Under the pieces are notes generated by a model that ran no database searches, had not been told where the DNA came from, and saw only the letters and a program-made list of their open reading frames with translations. A DNA stretch of 64,000 bases. Source: an uncultured Prochlorococcus sp. Lineage in GTDB: Bacteria; Cyanobacteriota; Cyanobacteriia; PCC-6307; Cyanobiaceae. The stretch lies in assembly GCA_902539115.1 (NCBI GenBank), contig CACBHP010000001.1:43831-107830 (forward strand), written 5' to 3'. How positions within the stretch are numbered: position 1 is the first letter of the stretch; the number at the start of each line of letters is the position of its first letter. The translations under genes were made by a program, and so were the position numbers. Below, piece by piece: positions 34,481 to 42,882 of this stretch.

Positions 34481-34636
34481 TTAAATTAAATAAGATTTAA
34501 GCTGGTCTAAAATGTCGGCTCGGTTGGAAACTAATTTTGTAAAAACTAAATATATCAACCCTCCCATTGCGAGTCTTCCGTTAATTTTCTCTAACTGCTT
34601 TAGTTTTCTCAAAAGATTAATTTTGCGGTTAAACAA
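34481..34636 (-). CDS. High-light-inducible-type (Hli) microprotein, TTG start
   Basis: 51 aa read on the minus strand from TTG at 34636 (or a later TTG at 34612). It contains EKINGRLAMGGLIYLVFTKL, the ExxNGRxAM signature of the chlorophyll-binding Hli/LHC-like helix, followed by a short tail. Hli proteins bind chlorophyll and carotenoid in thylakoids and protect photosystems. The chlorophyll ligands Glu and Asn are intact. It lacks an ATG, so ordinary gene calling would miss it. Confidence 0.65.
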   Translation of the reverse strand: MFNRKINLLRKLKQLEKINGRLAMGGLIYLVFTKLVSNRADILDQLKSYLI

Positions 34637-34736
34637 AACTTAAAGGGTGTAGAAAATAAAAAAGTATTTATTACTTCAAAATTAAAAAGAATTTTTTAGA
34701 AATTTATAGGAATGTTATTTCAAGCACAAATTAAAT

Positions 34737-34874
34737 TTAAAGCCAAGCCTCTTTCATCTCAAGATAAAGCCTCTCGCTCTCGGCAGAATTAATTTTGCTT
34801 TCTGAATAGGATTGTTGCTGTTGCTGTTGCTGCTGTTGAGTTGAGTTAGTGTTAGGGTTTTGGACTTCGCTCAT
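34737..34874 (-). CDS. Polyglutamine microprotein
   Basis: 45 aa, ATG at 34874: MSEVQNPNTNST, nine consecutive Gln (residues 13-21, mixed CAA and CAG codons), then SYSESKINSAESERLYLEMK and a short end. No known family. The C-terminal part looks like an amphipathic helix. A real product is supported by its ATG, the balanced coding pattern and the absence of any competing ORF. Confidence 0.5.
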   Translation of the reverse strand: MSEVQNPNTNSTQQQQQQQQQSYSESKINSAESERLYLEMKEAWL

Positions 34875-34998
34875 TAGAAGGCTTTATTATTTGTGTTTAT
34901 TCTCTCATATTTAAAGCTTTTTTTGTCAACATAAATTCTTAAATTTTATTTAAATTTTCTACGTTTTTAATTTTCCTGTTTTGAGTGAAGTTATTTCG

Positions 34999-35091
34999 CT
35001 AAGTGGTTTTGGTGTATAAAAATTTAACTTCCCAATATACAATTCCTAGGAAGATAGCACTCGCAATAATAATTTCAGAAATGGCTAACAT
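34999..35091 (-). CDS. Single-pass membrane microprotein
   Basis: 30 aa, ATG at 35091: MLAISEIIIASAIFLGIVYW then VKFLYTKTT after one Glu. One hydrophobic helix. Unrecognised. Confidence 0.4.
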   Translation of the reverse strand: MLAISEIIIASAIFLGIVYWEVKFLYTKTT

Positions 35092-35239
35092 TTTATTTTT
35101 CAATACTAATTTAATTTTGGTATCAATTTACACAGAATGCAATAGGTACTAATTACATTTAAGATTTTAAAAAAATCTTATTTAACAAAATAATGCGTCG
35201 AAATAATATAAAATTTTAAATAGGATATAAATTACTTTT

Positions 35240-35674
35240 GTGGGAAATTTCATAAATTCAACAACTCTTATTCCTTTAATACCTTTAGTAACCTCTTTAT
35301 TTATTTTTATTTTATTGGTAAGTTTCAACAGAACACTTAACAGGCTAACAAAACCAGTTACTGGACTGGTTGCATTATCTTTATTAAGTTCTGCTTTTAT
35401 AAGCTCATTTGACTATTTTGAGAAAATAGAAGAAGAATTAGTTTTATCTGAATTTCTCAAATTTTTTGAAGAAAAAAATTTAGTTATTCACCTCAATTTA
35501 GTAAATGAAAAAATTATAATTTTTTTCTCATTAATAATTATATTAATTATTGGAATATCTTTTTATAAATTGCCTAGAAAAAAAGGTTATGTCTCATTCA
35601 TGATTAGCCTAGGATTAATATCTTCTTCGGTGATGCTCTCAATATTGCTAGTAGATTTCTCAGCACTAATCTAA
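35240..35674 (+). CDS. Four-helix membrane protein, NdhF/NuoL N-terminus-like
   Basis: 144 aa, GTG start, four hydrophobic segments. The first, TTLIPLIPLVTSLFIFILL followed by FNR and KPVTGLVALSLLSSAF, resembles the first helices of NdhF/NuoL-type antiporter-like subunits; the proton-channel core is absent. It could be an accessory NDH-1 subunit or a degenerate relic. It overlaps the convergent PTOX gene by 4 nt. Confidence 0.5.
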   Translation: MGNFINSTTLIPLIPLVTSLFIFILLVSFNRTLNRLTKPVTGLVALSLLSSAFISSFDYFEKIEEELVLSEFLKFFEEKNLVIHLNLVNEKIIIFFSLIIILIIGISFYKLPRKKGYVSFMISLGLISSSVMLSILLVDFSALI

Positions 35675-36180
35675 AATGTAGTAAGCATTGACAAAGCTTC
35701 GTTAAGTTCTTGGACATGATTTAATTCATCTTGAGCAATTTCTTTTATTTTTTGATCATTTGGATTATCTATTAAATATTTGGAATAAGTTTCAAATGCA
35801 TGCTCTTCGATTTTTATGTTGACATCATAAGCATTAGCTGGAGAGAAGAAATAATAAAAAACCATGATCCAGTAATAGACAAGCACAAGGTGTCTCGCAA
35901 AAAATCTATCAATCCAGAACCTATCTCCTCCTCTTTTCTCCATTTCTTTAAGATGCTCAGTTTCGTTGATAGCTTGATAAAAATGTTCTTTCATTAAAAT
36001 CATTGTTTTTTCATTTTTAATTCCTAGGGATTCTTTAAAATGAAGAACTGAAAGAAATGCAAAATAAGGTGATCTAGCTATTACTTCTAAAACCCAAAAT
36101 CTTTGTAAAGATCTACCAGAGTATATGAAGTCTAAGATGTTAACAGTACTATTCAAAATCAAAGAATTTAACTTCTTCAT
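35671..36180 (-). CDS. ptox: Plastoquinol terminal oxidase (PTOX, alternative oxidase family)
   Basis: 169 aa di-iron oxidase. Ligands are in the expected order: Glu in LEVIARSPYFAFLSVLH, NETEHLKEMEKRGG, EEHAFETYSKYL, and the DELNH pair near the C-terminus. It oxidises plastoquinol and reduces O2 to water, a valve for excess electrons that is known in high-light Prochlorococcus and their phages. Shorter than plant PTOX, as usual in cyanobacteria. Confidence 0.92.
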   Translation of the reverse strand: MKKLNSLILNSTVNILDFIYSGRSLQRFWVLEVIARSPYFAFLSVLHFKESLGIKNEKTMILMKEHFYQAINETEHLKEMEKRGGDRFWIDRFFARHLVLVYYWIMVFYYFFSPANAYDVNIKIEEHAFETYSKYLIDNPNDQKIKEIAQDELNHVQELNEALSMLTTF

Positions 36181-36336
36181 AAATTTTATTTTTTCTTTAA
36201 GTATAATTACTCAGACGCTCTAGGGCCATAATTTATTGAAATAATTAACCAAAAATTAATATTTATAGTCTAAAAATTGTTATTCCCATTGAAATATTTT
36301 TTTTTCATGCATTAATTGGATAGATAAAAATTTTAT

Positions 36337-36477
36337 ATGACAACTACTGAAAAAATTGCAAATGCCAAAAAGAGGATTGATGAATTAGAAAGACTTATAA
36401 AATATTGGAATGATTCAGACCATGATGAGGCAAAAATAGTAAATTTTACAAGGAATATTGAAAATAAAGCTGCTTAG
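36337..36477 (+). CDS. Small charged helical protein
   Basis: 46 aa, ATG at 36337: KIANAKKRIDELERLIKYW followed by a short acidic and basic tail. Predicted all-helical, possibly coiled coil. No family known to me. Confidence 0.5.
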   Translation: MTTTEKIANAKKRIDELERLIKYWNDSDHDEAKIVNFTRNIENKAA

Positions 36478-36623
36478 ATTGTGATGATTAAGGTTGATTA
36501 ACTTTATCTACTTAAAGTGATTTAATGTCTTGGAGGTTTCGAATATTGTTTAATTTATAAATAGAGCAATTAAACCTATTCTCAAAAACGGTAAGGAAGA
36601 AATAATCTAAAAGAAAACTCTAT

Positions 36624-36737
36624 ATGAAAACCTTTCCAAAAAAATATTTAGTTCCGATTAAATTTATACCATGGTTTTTTTGGGTATTTATATCTTTTAT
36701 GAGTATACTTTTGTGTAAGATAGCTTGGGTAAATTGA
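36624..36737 (+). CDS. Single-pass membrane microprotein
   Basis: 37 aa, ATG at 36624: basic start MKTFPKKYLVPIKF then a strongly hydrophobic helix (IPWFFWVFISFMSILLC). Unrecognised. Confidence 0.4.
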   Translation: MKTFPKKYLVPIKFIPWFFWVFISFMSILLCKIAWVN

Positions 36738-36750
36738 ATAATTAATGAAT

Positions 36751-37059
36751 CTAACTTCTCCTTAACCAACCAGGAGCACCGCCAAACCAATCCGAAATAT
36801 CATCTTCATTTGGGTTGAAATGATTTTCTTTGTCTAGTCCATCTATCCCAAATGATTGTAAAAGGTTATCAATACCCCCATCTTTTTTTGTGCCAATCCT
36901 TCTTAAGCTGTTAGCTTTTCTAAGCCAAAGAGAAATTGTCGAATTATGGTTTGCAAATCTCTCAACATATATCCTTTCTTCTAATGTAATTGATTTATCT
37001 TGAGCGATTCTTTTAATTATTCCTTGGATCTTAAGTCTTTTTGCATTACTAAGAAGCAT
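36751..37059 (-). CDS. Conserved-looking cyanobacterial hypothetical protein
   Basis: 102 aa soluble protein: basic helix-rich first half (AKRLKIQGIIKRIAQDKSIT, EERIYVERFA) and a DDISDWFGGAPGWLRRS C-terminus. No family or catalytic motif recognised. ATG start. Confidence 0.6.
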   Translation of the reverse strand: MLLSNAKRLKIQGIIKRIAQDKSITLEERIYVERFANHNSTISLWLRKANSLRRIGTKKDGGIDNLLQSFGIDGLDKENHFNPNEDDISDWFGGAPGWLRRS

Positions 37060-37299
37060 TTTTGATTAAATCATTATTCTTTTTATAGGAAGGATTACTA
37101 AATATATCTTGTCTATGTTAATTTCAACAAATTTACTACTTTAGAAGGTTTTTAAGCAAGAAAAGTCTTAAGACACTAAAAAAAGGGATCAATAAGTTAC
37201 ATATGATACGTTTATTCATTTATCAAACTTATAATTACTCCAAATTAGATAAAAAAAATCAATCCATTCATGAGGATACTTTGAAATTAAGTTAGCTGG

Positions 37300-37566
37300 A
37301 TGCGGTTATTGCACTATAGTAAAAATGTACTAATATTAGAACAGATGTATTATAAAGATATGAAAGTGATTTCATCTTCTCCTTATGCCCCTTTTAATTC
37401 AAAAGAGTGGAATTCTCTAATAAGAAAAAATGCAAAGTTTGAAAATACTCCAATAAAGATTAAAAAAAAATTTTATAGAACTTTTACTATAAAAAAGATT
37501 GAAAAAAATGAACTTTTGCAAGAGAAGTATGAATTGCATCAACAAATGCAACTTGTATTCGGATAG
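37300..37566 (+). CDS. Small basic hypothetical protein
   Basis: Up to 88 aa. The start is uncertain: the Met codons at 37345 and 37360 (MKVISSSPYAPFNSKEW) give a more plausible N-terminus. Lys-rich middle, helical C-terminus (EKNELLQEKYELHQQMQLV). Unrecognised. Confidence 0.5.
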   Translation: MRLLHYSKNVLILEQMYYKDMKVISSSPYAPFNSKEWNSLIRKNAKFENTPIKIKKKFYRTFTIKKIEKNELLQEKYELHQQMQLVFG

Positions 37567-37656
37567 AAAAATATTAACTAACAATTTTTTTATTGAATAT
37601 TATTTTACGAGATCCAATTTTTTGTTAGATTAGTAGAAATACAATAAGGATTTAAT

Positions 37657-37947
37657 TTGGCTGTAGATCGAGAACTTTTAAAAGAAGTTACCCAAGAACT
37701 TTGGAATACTGTAAAAAAACTAAGACCTGAAATAGATCGGCAAACTCGACTTCAATTAGTTTTAAAGGCCTTATTAACTATTGGAGATCTGCCAGATCAA
37801 ATGCAAGCTGCCATGGTAGTAGGTGTTTGTGCAGAAATGGATAAGAGTGATGTTGATAATGTTGAAATTAATTCTCAAACGAAAGATTCAAGCGGAGTTG
37901 ATACTTCTACAGGCAGAAAAGTAGTTAGAAGAAGTTCAGCTAAATAA
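37657..37947 (+). CDS. Conserved cyanobacterial hypothetical protein
   Basis: 96 aa, TTG start: AVDRELLKEVTQELWNTVKK, LQLVLKALLTIGDLPDQMQA, then a Ser/Lys-rich tail (TGRKVVRRSSAK). Soluble and helical. The pattern looks conserved among picocyanobacteria, but the function is unknown to me. Confidence 0.6.
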   Translation: MAVDRELLKEVTQELWNTVKKLRPEIDRQTRLQLVLKALLTIGDLPDQMQAAMVVGVCAEMDKSDVDNVEINSQTKDSSGVDTSTGRKVVRRSSAK

Positions 37948-37958
37948 ACCTTAAACGA

Positions 37959-38162
37959 TCATCCTTTAATTTTCTTTGATTCGTTTTTATTAATTCTATT
38001 GAATAAGTAATATGAAATTACAAGTAAGAGTGGAACGAATATTGAATGTAAAGTCATCATTAATTCTGTTTGGCTCATTCCGATAAGATTTGACTCGCTT
38101 GGAAGTTGTTCTGACCAAGTGCCAACTAAATGCCAGGCTTGAGGAATTGATAAGAAAAACAT
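37959..38162 (-). CDS. Small membrane protein
   Basis: 67 aa: WHLVGTWSEQLPSESNLIG, then a C-terminal hydrophobic helix (SIFVPLLLVISYYLF) and a lysine-rich cytoplasmic end. Unrecognised. Confidence 0.55.
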   Translation of the reverse strand: MFFLSIPQAWHLVGTWSEQLPSESNLIGMSQTELMMTLHSIFVPLLLVISYYLFNRINKNESKKIKG

Positions 38163-38278
38163 ATAAGAGCTATAAGTTAAGTTTATGTTCAGATAAAGAT
38201 TATCATTATTGAACGTTTTTGCTTTCTTTATTCTTATTTCTTAACTAAGTATTTGTAGAGTTATAAAAAGAACTTGAT

Positions 38279-39808
38279 TCATAAATTTATTTTCTGAAGA
38301 AGAATTTTAAATTCTTTTTTACCAATGATTTTTTCAGCTGCGTAAGCACCACTTGCTGAAACCGCAGGAATTCCAATACCTGGAAATGTACTTGCACCGC
38401 AAGTAAATAAATTTTTCACTGGAGTTTTGCAGCCTGGGAAAAGACCTTTTGCTGCAGATAATGCAGGGCCATAACTACCGCAATAGGTATTGGTGAATTT
38501 TTTATGAGTGATTGGGGTTCCTAGCATCTTTAAATCAATCCTTTTGTCTATGTCAGGGATGAATTTTCGCACTGCATTAAGGAATATTGAACATCTTTCT
38601 TCTTTCAAATTTCTATATTCTAATTCCTTTGGATTTAGGTTTTCCCAAATTTCCCAAGGTTCATTTGCGGGAGTATATCCATGAAGAACATGTTTCCCTT
38701 TAGGGGCCATATTTTTATCTAAAACAGATGGGATTGAAAATACAGCTATATTTCTTTCTGAGGTTATACCTTTTGCCCACTCATCAACGTGTATCGCATG
38801 TATTGGCAAATCTTCAAGACCATCAGCATCAAAACCTAGATGTATATGAAGGAAAGAATCACATTTATTAGGGTTCAAAACTTTTGTATTCCATTTTTTT
38901 GAAATTTCATTTGGAATTAACTTTTTTAAATTCCAAACATCAGTATTCGCGACAACAGATTCACAACTGTAACTAGAACCATTGTTAAGAGTTATACCTG
39001 TCGCTAAATCTTTATTGAAGTTAATTGTTTTTACTCTCGAAGAGAGAATTAATTCTCCTCCATTTTTTTTAAATCCATTAATTAAGGCTTTTACGATAGA
39101 TTCACTACCTCCTCTAGGGTATTCAAGGTATGAATTCGGTTCAAACCATTCGTTAAATAAAGTAGCCATTGCAGCTGTATTTGTATCATGCATTGACATG
39201 CCACTTATCAAAAAGCTCAATAAATCAACCCAATTTCTGAGAAAAGGATCCTCTAGATGATTATTTACTAAATTCCCAAAGCCCTTATTAATTTTTGGTA
39301 TTTGATTGATATTAGGTAAAAATTTTGAGGTTAAATTTATAAGATCTAAAAAATTTATTGATTCGGGAGAAAATGAGAGTAAAGGTATTTCATTTATTAT
39401 TTGGCTAAGAGGTTTTATTCCGGAAATAAATGATTCCCATTCTTTAAGAGATTTTTCACCTCTTAAAGTTTTAATTGTTCGTTTAAAAGGTTCTTCCCCA
39501 ACATCAAGATTAAAATTGCCTTCTGGGACGATTACTTGCCAACCTTTGTATTGAAATAATTCAACTTCTTCATCAAGTAATTTAAGAATTTGGCCTAAGG
39601 GATTAGTTGTAGGCCATTTACCTATTCCACTCCACAATGAAGGACCTGATTCGAAAGTGTAACCCTTTCTTTTAAAACTGTGAGCGACACCTCCAGGTTG
39701 GGTATGTGCTTCACATATGAGTACTCTTTTGCCTGATAAGGCAAGAATCGAGCCACAACATAAACCTCCTATTCCACTACCGATTATGACAACATCGTAT
39801 TCGTTCAT
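38279..39808 (-). CDS. Carotenoid isomerase/phytoene desaturase-like FAD oxidoreductase
   Basis: 509 aa. Rossmann FAD site DVVIIGSGIGGLCCGSILAL and GGVAHSFKRKGYTFESGPSLW at the N-terminus, CrtI-type C-terminal signature (NLFTCGASTFPGIGIPAVSASG). It belongs to the CrtISO / retinol 13,14-reductase superfamily; the HSF instead of the usual AGYF motif suggests it is not the standard CrtH carotene isomerase. Likely acts on carotenoids in the membrane. Confidence 0.8.
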   Translation of the reverse strand: MNEYDVVIIGSGIGGLCCGSILALSGKRVLICEAHTQPGGVAHSFKRKGYTFESGPSLWSGIGKWPTTNPLGQILKLLDEEVELFQYKGWQVIVPEGNFNLDVGEEPFKRTIKTLRGEKSLKEWESFISGIKPLSQIINEIPLLSFSPESINFLDLINLTSKFLPNINQIPKINKGFGNLVNNHLEDPFLRNWVDLLSFLISGMSMHDTNTAAMATLFNEWFEPNSYLEYPRGGSESIVKALINGFKKNGGELILSSRVKTINFNKDLATGITLNNGSSYSCESVVANTDVWNLKKLIPNEISKKWNTKVLNPNKCDSFLHIHLGFDADGLEDLPIHAIHVDEWAKGITSERNIAVFSIPSVLDKNMAPKGKHVLHGYTPANEPWEIWENLNPKELEYRNLKEERCSIFLNAVRKFIPDIDKRIDLKMLGTPITHKKFTNTYCGSYGPALSAAKGLFPGCKTPVKNLFTCGASTFPGIGIPAVSASGAYAAEKIIGKKEFKILLQKINL

Positions 39809-39847
39809 TAAATATTTACTTAACTCTTCCAGTAAAACTAGTTAGTT

Positions 39848-39958
39848 TTAGACAAATGTATTATTTGAAGTTGTAATACTTAGAACTACAGCTAGGAAGA
39901 ATATGTAAGGAACAGCTTTTAGAGGTATGTATCCTTGACTTTTAGAAATAAAATCCAT
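39848..39958 (-). CDS. Single-pass membrane microprotein
   Basis: 36 aa, ATG at 39958: MDFISKSQGYIPLKAVPYIF, then hydrophobic FLAVVLSITT. It lies 39 nt upstream of the carotenoid-isomerase-like gene on the same strand and could share its transcript. Size like a photosystem small subunit; not identified. Confidence 0.45.
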   Translation of the reverse strand: MDFISKSQGYIPLKAVPYIFFLAVVLSITTSNNTFV

Positions 39959-40107
39959 TAATTTAGTTACTTTATGTAAATATAATAACGAGATCTTGTT
40001 CCTTATGTGTGTCAAAAAATTATTTTTTTAGAAATATATTGAAATAAAGAAATTTTTTTGGAGAGATTTTTTAACTAAGAACATTTTTTTTGAAGTTATC
40101 TTAGTAT

Positions 40108-40617
40108 TTGAATATTAGATTAAAATCTATTATGAAACACTTTCCTGATATTCGTGAGATAAAACTATTAGAAAAAAATTCTCAAAAAAATGGTAGCGGA
40201 ATTGTATATAGAGAATTGTTAGGAATTTGGAAGTTTAAGTATGTATGGGGAAAGGAGTCAGATGAAATCAAAAATATACCCAGTTCGATTCTTCAAGTAT
40301 TGTCGGCAAGACTCGAATTAAAAAGTAAAAATAAAGAGGATCAAATAAATTATGAAATAAAAAATTCAATTAATTTCGGATTATTAAATATTACTTTTAT
40401 AGGTAGCGCAGAATTAAAAGGGCTTAGACCTTTATTGGCTTTTTATTTTGAAGAATTGAAAATTAGTATTAGTAGTTTTTTAATATTTAATAAGGAATTA
40501 AAAAAACCAGAAGATAAAAAAATGCCTTTTTTCTCGCTTTTAGGAATTAGCACTAAAGATAATTGGCTATGCGCTCGAGGCAGGGGTGGAGGGCTTGCCA
40601 TATGGGTTAAGTCTTAA
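40108..40617 (+). CDS. Hypothetical protein, weakly fibrillin/PAP-like
   Basis: 169 aa (Met at 40132 is an alternative start). RELLGIWKFKYVWGKES, a middle beta-rich part and the ending WLCARGRGGGLAIWVKS recall plastid-lipid-associated fibrillins, which bind lipids in thylakoid plastoglobules. This is a weak resemblance. It converges with the Nif11 gene 1 nt away. Confidence 0.5.
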   Translation: MNIRLKSIMKHFPDIREIKLLEKNSQKNGSGIVYRELLGIWKFKYVWGKESDEIKNIPSSILQVLSARLELKSKNKEDQINYEIKNSINFGLLNITFIGSAELKGLRPLLAFYFEELKISISSFLIFNKELKKPEDKKMPFFSLLGISTKDNWLCARGRGGGLAIWVKS

Positions 40618-40618
40618 T

Positions 40619-40834
40619 TTAGTGGTATTCTCCTGGATGATCTATCTTTCTTACTGTAACTTTATCAACTTTTTGTCCATTAAATCTTAAGAGATCATCT
40701 CCTGAAAAGTAATAACCTAAGCGTTGACCTATTAAGGCTACATCATCCGCTGTAGAGGATGTAGTAACCTGCTTTTTTAAGTCTTCATCAGATTGCATCT
40801 TAATTAAAAATTTTCTTATTTCAGAAAAACTCAT
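40619..40834 (-). CDS. Nif11-domain peptide
   Basis: 71 aa from the ATG at 40834 (MSFSEIRKFLIKMQSDEDLK). The Nif11 leader pattern is clear: SEIRKFL...QSDEDLKKQV...TADDVALIGQRLGYYFSGDDLL. Such domains serve as leaders of lantipeptides (prochlorosins) or as stand-alone peptides. The C-terminal part (about 48-71) has no Cys and only one Thr, so it is not a lanthipeptide core, and no modifying enzyme is nearby. Confidence 0.75.
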   Translation of the reverse strand: MSFSEIRKFLIKMQSDEDLKKQVTTSSTADDVALIGQRLGYYFSGDDLLRFNGQKVDKVTVRKIDHPGEYH

Positions 40835-40920
40835 AACCAGAATTTGATTGATGTTAAAAAATTTATAAAATCTTTTTCTTAGTAAGAACAAGATAAATAG
40901 ATAATAATTATACTATTTTT

Positions 40921-41238
40921 ATGACTTACCTATTCCTCTATATAGTTGGCGTGATTTTAATATGGTGGACATATCGTGTTGGTTGGCTTGAGGCGCTCAA
41001 AACAGTAGTTAAAGTTATAGTTCCATCAGCCCTTATTATTTTATTTAACATTAAAGCCGGAAGATTACTTTTTAAAAGTCCTATAGTCGGTTTATTAAGC
41101 GCTTTGCCTACCTCTATTTTTATTTTTAGAGGTTCATTGCCTCTAGTTAGTTATATAAATAACTGGATTGAAAATAAAATAAATAAATATGATGATTCGG
41201 AAGTTATAGATACTGATTCTGTGCCTTTAGATGATTAA
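40921..41238 (+). CDS. Small membrane protein
   Basis: 105 aa with two or three hydrophobic segments (FLYIVGVILIWWTYRVGW, VIVPSALIILFNI, IVGLLSALPTSIFIF) and an acidic tail. Unrecognised. Divergent from the Nif11 gene. Confidence 0.6.
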   Translation: MTYLFLYIVGVILIWWTYRVGWLEALKTVVKVIVPSALIILFNIKAGRLLFKSPIVGLLSALPTSIFIFRGSLPLVSYINNWIENKINKYDDSEVIDTDSVPLDD

Positions 41239-41249
41239 TTTAATTTAAT

Positions 41250-41642
41250 TCAATCAAAGCCAAGAAATAATTCTTTGTGTACAACAAGAACATCAAATAA
41301 AGTTGTTCTATGAATGGGACTTAATGGAATTTTGTCTATATTCAATGCTTCTGCGCATATTAAATGAGCATCCCATTTTGTATCGTGTTCACTTATTTCA
41401 ATTGACCACTCAATTACTTTTTTGAAATGATCTGGCATCTCCGAACCAATTTTTCTGCAAATTTGACATAGAACTGACAAAAGAGGAGGCTTTGATGGCC
41501 TTTTTAAATCTTTAATAAGACTAGGCTGTGTAAAAACACTTGTATAGCGGATGTAATCTATTAATTCATATTCTTCTTTAGTAAGAGCTGCTTTATCTAA
41601 TGCTCTTTCAAATTCGTCTATGGGGGTTATGGGCCTATCCAA
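41250..41642 (-). CDS. Conserved hypothetical protein upstream-linked to tatA
   Basis: 130 aa soluble helical protein: MDRPITPIDEFERALDKAAL, then LSVLCQICRKIGSEMPDHFK and WDAHLICAEALNIDK. No catalytic motif recognised. It begins 4 nt after tatA on the same strand, so the two are almost certainly cotranscribed. Confidence 0.6.
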   Translation of the reverse strand: MDRPITPIDEFERALDKAALTKEEYELIDYIRYTSVFTQPSLIKDLKRPSKPPLLSVLCQICRKIGSEMPDHFKKVIEWSIEISEHDTKWDAHLICAEALNIDKIPLSPIHRTTLFDVLVVHKELFLGFD

Positions 41643-41646
41643 GATA

Positions 41647-41937
41647 TTAGTTGTTGCTGTTTTCTTTATTTGAAAAATTCTTGTTTTCTGAATCTATTTT
41701 TTTTTGATTAATTTCATTGGTTTGATTGCTTTCTATAGATTTTGGAGATTCATCTTTATCTTCTTCGTTCATAACTTGATCGATTTCATTTTGAAATTCA
41801 TTCGAAGCTTTTTTAAGACTTTTCAAAGTTTTGCCAAGCTGTTTTCCTAATTCTGGAAGCTTTTTTGGACCAAAAATTAAAAGAGCTAAGATAAGTATTA
41901 CAGTAACTTCAGGCAAACCTACACCAAAAATATTCAT
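41647..41937 (-). CDS. tatA: Sec-independent translocase protein TatA/TatB
   Basis: 96 aa: the membrane helix GVGLPEVTVILILALLIFGP and the amphipathic helix KKLPELGKQLGKTLKSLKKA, followed by a long Asn/Glu/Lys-rich tail. FGPKKLPELGK is the family signature. Inserts in the thylakoid or plasma membrane as the Tat pore component. Confidence 0.92.
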   Translation of the reverse strand: MNIFGVGLPEVTVILILALLIFGPKKLPELGKQLGKTLKSLKKASNEFQNEIDQVMNEEDKDESPKSIESNQTNEINQKKIDSENKNFSNKENSNN

Positions 41938-42343
41938 AGCTGATAACTATTTAACTAATTAGGAAATCTATTATTAAATATAGTCAAATCATGTGAAAAT
42001 TTCATTCTTGGAATAGCTTTATTAATATTAAAAAATTATGGAAAATATTATTGTTATTTATACTCCTTTAAAGAAAACAAACCAAAGTAATTGATAATCA
42101 CTAAATTTGAATTTTTTTTGGTACCAATTTATAAAAGTTTTATGTTTATCTATTAATTTTCTAATTTTCACCGAGATTATTTATTACTATCACTTATTTT
42201 ATCTTAATTTCTTTTATTATTATTTATATAAATCCTAGATTCAAATCAAATTAGATCATTCTATTAAATTTTAATCTTTTTCTTAATTAATTTTTTTCTA
42301 AATTATTGAAACTATTCGCTAAATATCTACCATCTAAAAAAAA
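41938..42343. other. Gene-free AT-rich stretch
   Basis: About 400 nt upstream of tatA (minus) and of the exported protein at 42344 (plus). Only ORFs of under 20 codons are visible. It presumably carries both promoters; I see no hairpin or repeat that stands out. Confidence 0.4.
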
Positions 42344-42583
42344 ATGAAGTACTTATTTGTTGTTTTTTACCTATTTTTTCTAAATTATCCAGCTGAAGCC
42401 GTTACCACAAAAATGTTTAAAGTATTGGATACGTGCGCAAGATATCGACTTGGTGAGATTAATGCTAATCAGGCTATAGAAAGACTAAAATTAAAATTAA
42501 CGAATTCTTCCATCAATCAACCAAAGGATCTAGTAAAAAAATATTGCTCAGTATTTACTCCAAATGAAAAAATTGAATTTTAA
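42344..42583 (+). CDS. Small exported protein
   Basis: 79 aa: cleavable signal peptide (MKYLFVVFYLFFLNYPAEA), then a soluble region with two Cys (DTCARYRLGEINANQA and KYCSVF) that may form a disulfide. Function unknown. Confidence 0.6.
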   Translation: MKYLFVVFYLFFLNYPAEAVTTKMFKVLDTCARYRLGEINANQAIERLKLKLTNSSINQPKDLVKKYCSVFTPNEKIEF

Positions 42584-42597
42584 TCTTAGTAATATAT

Positions 42598-42732
42598 TTA
42601 ATGATTCTTTTTTGAATAATCTTTAGCTTTGTTTCGTATTTCTTTAACTTTTTTAAAATTAGTTATTTTTAAATTAAAAATAACTCCCAAAAAAAGAATA
42701 AGAAATAAAAAAATATAAATTATTAATTCCAT
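42598..42732 (-). CDS. Single-pass membrane microprotein
   Basis: 44 aa, ATG at 42732: hydrophobic helix MELIIYIFLFLILFLGVIF followed by a basic tail rich in Lys. Unrecognised. Confidence 0.45.
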   Translation of the reverse strand: MELIIYIFLFLILFLGVIFNLKITNFKKVKEIRNKAKDYSKKNH

Positions 42733-42882
42733 GATATTGAATTAACAAATTCACCTTAGTTTATTTCAATAATTTTTTAGTATCTTTTAAAACAAAAAAA
42801 CTGACTTTAACATAAGTTATTTACTTTGAAGGCCACAATAAAAACATATTAACCTCTAATATGGAATTTTATAAGAACTATT

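Noticed and set aside
34801..34860. CRISPR or tandem-repeat array suggested by GTTGCTGTTGCTG repeats
   Set aside because: This is the polyglutamine codon run of a small ORF; there are no spaced repeats. No CRISPR array was seen anywhere in the window.
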